Source: TA-20 sp035935115
GTDB taxonomy: Archaea; Thermoproteota; Nitrososphaeria; Nitrososphaerales; Nitrosopumilaceae
Assembly (NCBI GenBank): GCA_035935115.1
Contig: DASYXK010000012.1
Span: 1-7,201 of the forward strand
Reading direction: 5' to 3'
DNA: 7,201 bases
Position 1 is the stretch's first letter, and every line of letters begins with the position of its first letter. Shown here in pieces: positions 5,663 through 7,201 of this stretch. The notes under the pieces are model-generated. The model did no database searches. It saw only the letters and a list, made by a program, of their open reading frames with translations, and was not told the origin of the DNA. A program made the position numbers and the translations under genes.

Positions 5663-5965
5663 ATTTTCAACCATAGGATAGCGCCAGAGTTAAATCATAA
5701 TCAGTAAATCCATTTCAGCTTCATCATTTTAAAAAGTTGATGACTTTGGTTTTACTTAAAGCTCAAAAGACTAGGTATGTTAAATGCTCAAAATAATACT
5801 TCGATCCTTGTGATTATACCATGCTCTCATTTATCATGATGGTATGGTTCTACTCCAAATCATGGTTAAGCGTGTCTATTTTAAGACCATGAAAGTTAGG
5901 TAGTCAGATGGGACTAGTGTCCCTTAGAATCCGTGAGTACTGATTCTGCAATAGGTATAATTTCT
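5663..5965. other. Gene-free, hairpin-rich intergenic stretch
   Basis: No convincing coding frame is seen on either strand. Five short perfect inverted repeats lie within 230 bp: TCATCA/TGATGA (5721-5726, 5738-5743), ATACCAT/ATGGTAT (5816-5822, 5839-5845), TCATGGT/ACCATGA (5860-5866, 5886-5892), GGGAC/GTCCC (5910-5914, 5919-5923) and AGAATC/GATTCT (5926-5931, 5942-5947). The first is followed by a T-rich run (5744-5757) and may terminate the FN3 operon. The others could belong to a long 3' UTR, an unrecognised small RNA or decayed sequence. Confidence 0.45.
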
Positions 5966-5975
5966 TCATAATAGA

Positions 5976-6085
5976 TGGGTTCGAACCGTTCGAACCAGAT
6001 TACAGTCTGTTCTAGCATATCAGAGAACTAGATAGTTGGCACATCGAAATGGTTTTTCATATACTACGTAAACAGTAGAATTTCC
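5976..6085 (+). promoter_or_regulatory. TTCGAA-type promoter, copy C
   Basis: The tandem palindromes GGTTCGAACC and GTTCGAACC give TTCGAA at 5980 and 5989 (-106 and -97, nine bases apart as in copy B). A GAACTAG half-site follows at 6025 (-61), ATCGAA at 6043 (-43), CATATAC (6058-6064) as the TATA-like box and GTAAAC (6068-6073, -18), before ATTTCC and ATG at 6086. The offsets match copies A and B within one base, although the intervening sequence differs. It drives the right-edge paralogue. Confidence 0.72.
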
Positions 6086-7201
6086 ATGACAAAAGAAACA
6101 CTATCGTACTTTGTTCTCTCATCTTTCATACTTTTCAGTCTAGTCGGTAACCTGGGTTCTTTGCCGGACCAAAATAGCCTGATATCTAAAATTAATGCTT
6201 TTGCAGAACCAAGTGGAAACAACAACCAAAATGGCACCCATGAGGACCACATACAAAAAGGTCAGGAGCAACAAGACACAAAACAACTGCATTCAAGTAA
6301 TGCATCTGCTGTTGTATACCATTATGATTTTCTGACAGCGCTAAAGACGGTCATAAGTGAGTCTAATGGACAAGTCAAGTTAAAGATAGATGAATTGAAA
6401 GGAAAAAGTATTGCAATTCCTGCTGATGCAAACTATTCATACTCTAGTGGTTTGATAGAATATAACGGAGCATTAAAGGCTCTTAGTGGTGGAGACATTG
6501 AAACTGCAAAGATTCATGCCTTTAAGGCTATGCCTCTATTTAGAAATGCTACTTTAATAATGAATCAGGAAGAGGAAAATCACAATTCTACTAATAATCA
6601 TGCAGACGAAATAAGTGCGCTTGTAGATAGTATCATAAATTCTAAAAATCATGCTGATGAGCTTAGAAGCTTGGCTATCAAAAATAATGTAACCATTAAC
6701 TTTACAGACTATAATAACGCAATAAACACAGCCAAGAAACTACTTGCAGCTGGCAATTTGTCCGGAGCACAAGAACAATTTGCAATAGCTCAGGGATTGC
6801 TTGATGGTATAGACAATCAATTAGAAACCCTAGTAGCTTCGTATAGGGCTGAGAAGATAAAGGAGTATGTAGCTAACACGATTGTAGAGATCAATAAATT
6901 AATAGATCATGCAAAAGAATTAGGTCTACCTCAATCGACTATAGTTCAACTACAAAAATCCATAGAAAACTTGCAACATGCAAAAAATATTGAGGAGCTA
7001 ATTAATGCTACTGACCAATATAGTTATCTTCAAAGTGCAATTGACATTTATAACAATGGACGCATAGCGCATTTTGACAAAGAATATGCTGATATACAAA
7101 ATCGTATCAACGCATTACAATCTAATGCAACAAAGGTAGGTATACAATTACAAGGTGTTATCGAGGTAAATAATTTACTTGCAGATATAAAACAAAAAAT
7201 T
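6086..7201 (+). CDS. Secreted helical, sequon-rich surface protein (3'-incomplete, right paralogue)
   Basis: The frame is open from ATG 6086 to the window edge, 372 codons with no stop. The signal peptide is long (MTKETLSYFVLSSFILFSLV...INAFA, cleavage before EPSG at about 41). A polar Asn/Gln/His-rich linker (42-75) is absent from the left paralogue. From about residue 100 it parallels that protein throughout: YSSGLIEYNGALKAL...DIETAKIHAFKAM, NNHADEISALVDSI, LLAAGNLSGAQEQFAIAQGLL, HAKELGLPQS, then the identical 47 residues from RIAHFDKEYAD. The overall fold is probably an elongated helical rod with TPR-like units and several sequons. Its start is set by the copy C promoter; translation is probably leaderless. 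It differs from the left gene in promoter class and N-terminal region, while the visible C-terminal section is the same at DNA level. Family name not recognised; surface role inferred. Confidence 0.88.
   Translation, partial: MTKETLSYFVLSSFILFSLVGNLGSLPDQNSLISKINAFAEPSGNNNQNGTHEDHIQKGQEQQDTKQLHSSNASAVVYHYDFLTALKTVISESNGQVKLKIDELKGKSIAIPADANYSYSSGLIEYNGALKALSGGDIETAKIHAFKAMPLFRNATLIMNQEEENHNSTNNHADEISALVDSIINSKNHADELRSLAIKNNVTINFTDYNNAINTAKKLLAAGNLSGAQEQFAIAQGLLDGIDNQLETLVASYRAEKIKEYVANTIVEINKLIDHAKELGLPQSTIVQLQKSIENLQHAKNIEELINATDQYSYLQSAIDIYNNGRIAHFDKEYADIQNRINALQSNATKVGIQLQGVIEVNNLLADIKQKI
7061..7201. repeat. Right arm of perfect 141-bp terminal inverted repeat
   Basis: It is the exact reverse complement of 1-141, with no mismatch including third codon positions. 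It begins at the CGC (Arg) codon after GGA in the right-edge gene and runs off the window. Both arms are read in the same codon phase, so exchange within them would keep both reading frames open. Confidence 0.97.

Noticed and set aside
5736..5943. GTTGATGA and a distant CTGA as a possible C/D box small RNA.
   Set aside because: The C box has T at the purine position and the boxes are some 200 bp apart with no internal D'/C' pair, so it does not fit an archaeal C/D RNA.
5977..5996. GGTTCGAACC strings resembling the T-loop of a tRNA.
   Set aside because: There is no acceptor stem, anticodon arm or D-arm at the right spacing, and the motif recurs at fixed distances before start codons, which fits operators better.
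1..7201. Terminal repeat as evidence of a circular plasmid or virus.
   Set aside because: The repeat is inverted, not direct, and lies inside two coding sequences; no replication, capsid or polymerase gene is seen.
1..7201. Transposon or integron with the 141-bp arms as terminal inverted repeats.
   Set aside because: No transposase, integrase or other recombinase is encoded between the arms, and the arms are in-frame coding sequence that continues outward.

Overview
The window looks like a stretch of AT-rich archaeal chromosome, most likely from an ammonia-oxidising or related member of the Nitrososphaeria (Thaumarchaeota). This is inferred from the low GC content, core promoters placed so that transcripts would start at or just before the ATG (leaderless style), the many signal peptides ending in AFA/VFA, the sequon-rich secreted proteins, and the styles of ectodomain (InlB-B/'WYDAG' repeats and FN3). 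No rRNA, tRNA or universally conserved marker is present, so the assignment rests on style alone.

Layout. At the left edge (1-957, minus strand) lies a 3'-incomplete gene for a secreted, mostly helical protein. A 48-bp divergent promoter separates it from a plus-strand pair: a probable winged-helix regulator (1006-1611) and, 2 bp later, a single-pass membrane protein with a triplicated beta ectodomain (1614-2810). Next is a small lysine-rich secreted protein with an abnormal start (2946-3343). It is followed by a probable three-gene operon: a four-cysteine exported protein of unknown function (3519-4289), a 66-codon ORF (4302-4502) and a two-FN3 secreted protein with a coiled-coil tail (4499-5662). 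After a 300-bp gene-free, hairpin-rich stretch and a promoter, a second 3'-incomplete gene (6086-7201, plus strand) runs off the right edge. It is a paralogue of the left-edge gene.

The main observation is that the two edge genes point outward and share a perfect 141-bp inverted repeat (1-141 and 7061-7201), in the same reading frame in both, whereas their upstream parts are only moderately similar. Recombination between the arms would invert the 6.9-kb interior and exchange the promoter and N-terminal halves of the two surface proteins with respect to whatever C-termini lie outside. The sequence does not prove that this happens. The repeat occupies exactly the two window ends, and 141 is a common assembler k-mer length, so the window may be a contig that broke as it entered a longer two-copy repeat.

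Two regulatory layers are visible. Three promoters (before 2946, 3519 and 6086) share a common layout of TTCGAA palindromes, a CATAT(C/A)C box and GTAAAC at fixed distances from the ATG, so they look co-regulated. The divergent promoter at the left instead carries a perfect GACGTTT-TG-AAACGTC palindrome next to the regulator gene. The regulator and its membrane partner end in similar 25-residue helical tails, which suggests that they may interact. The whole window reads as a regulated, possibly switchable cell-surface locus.
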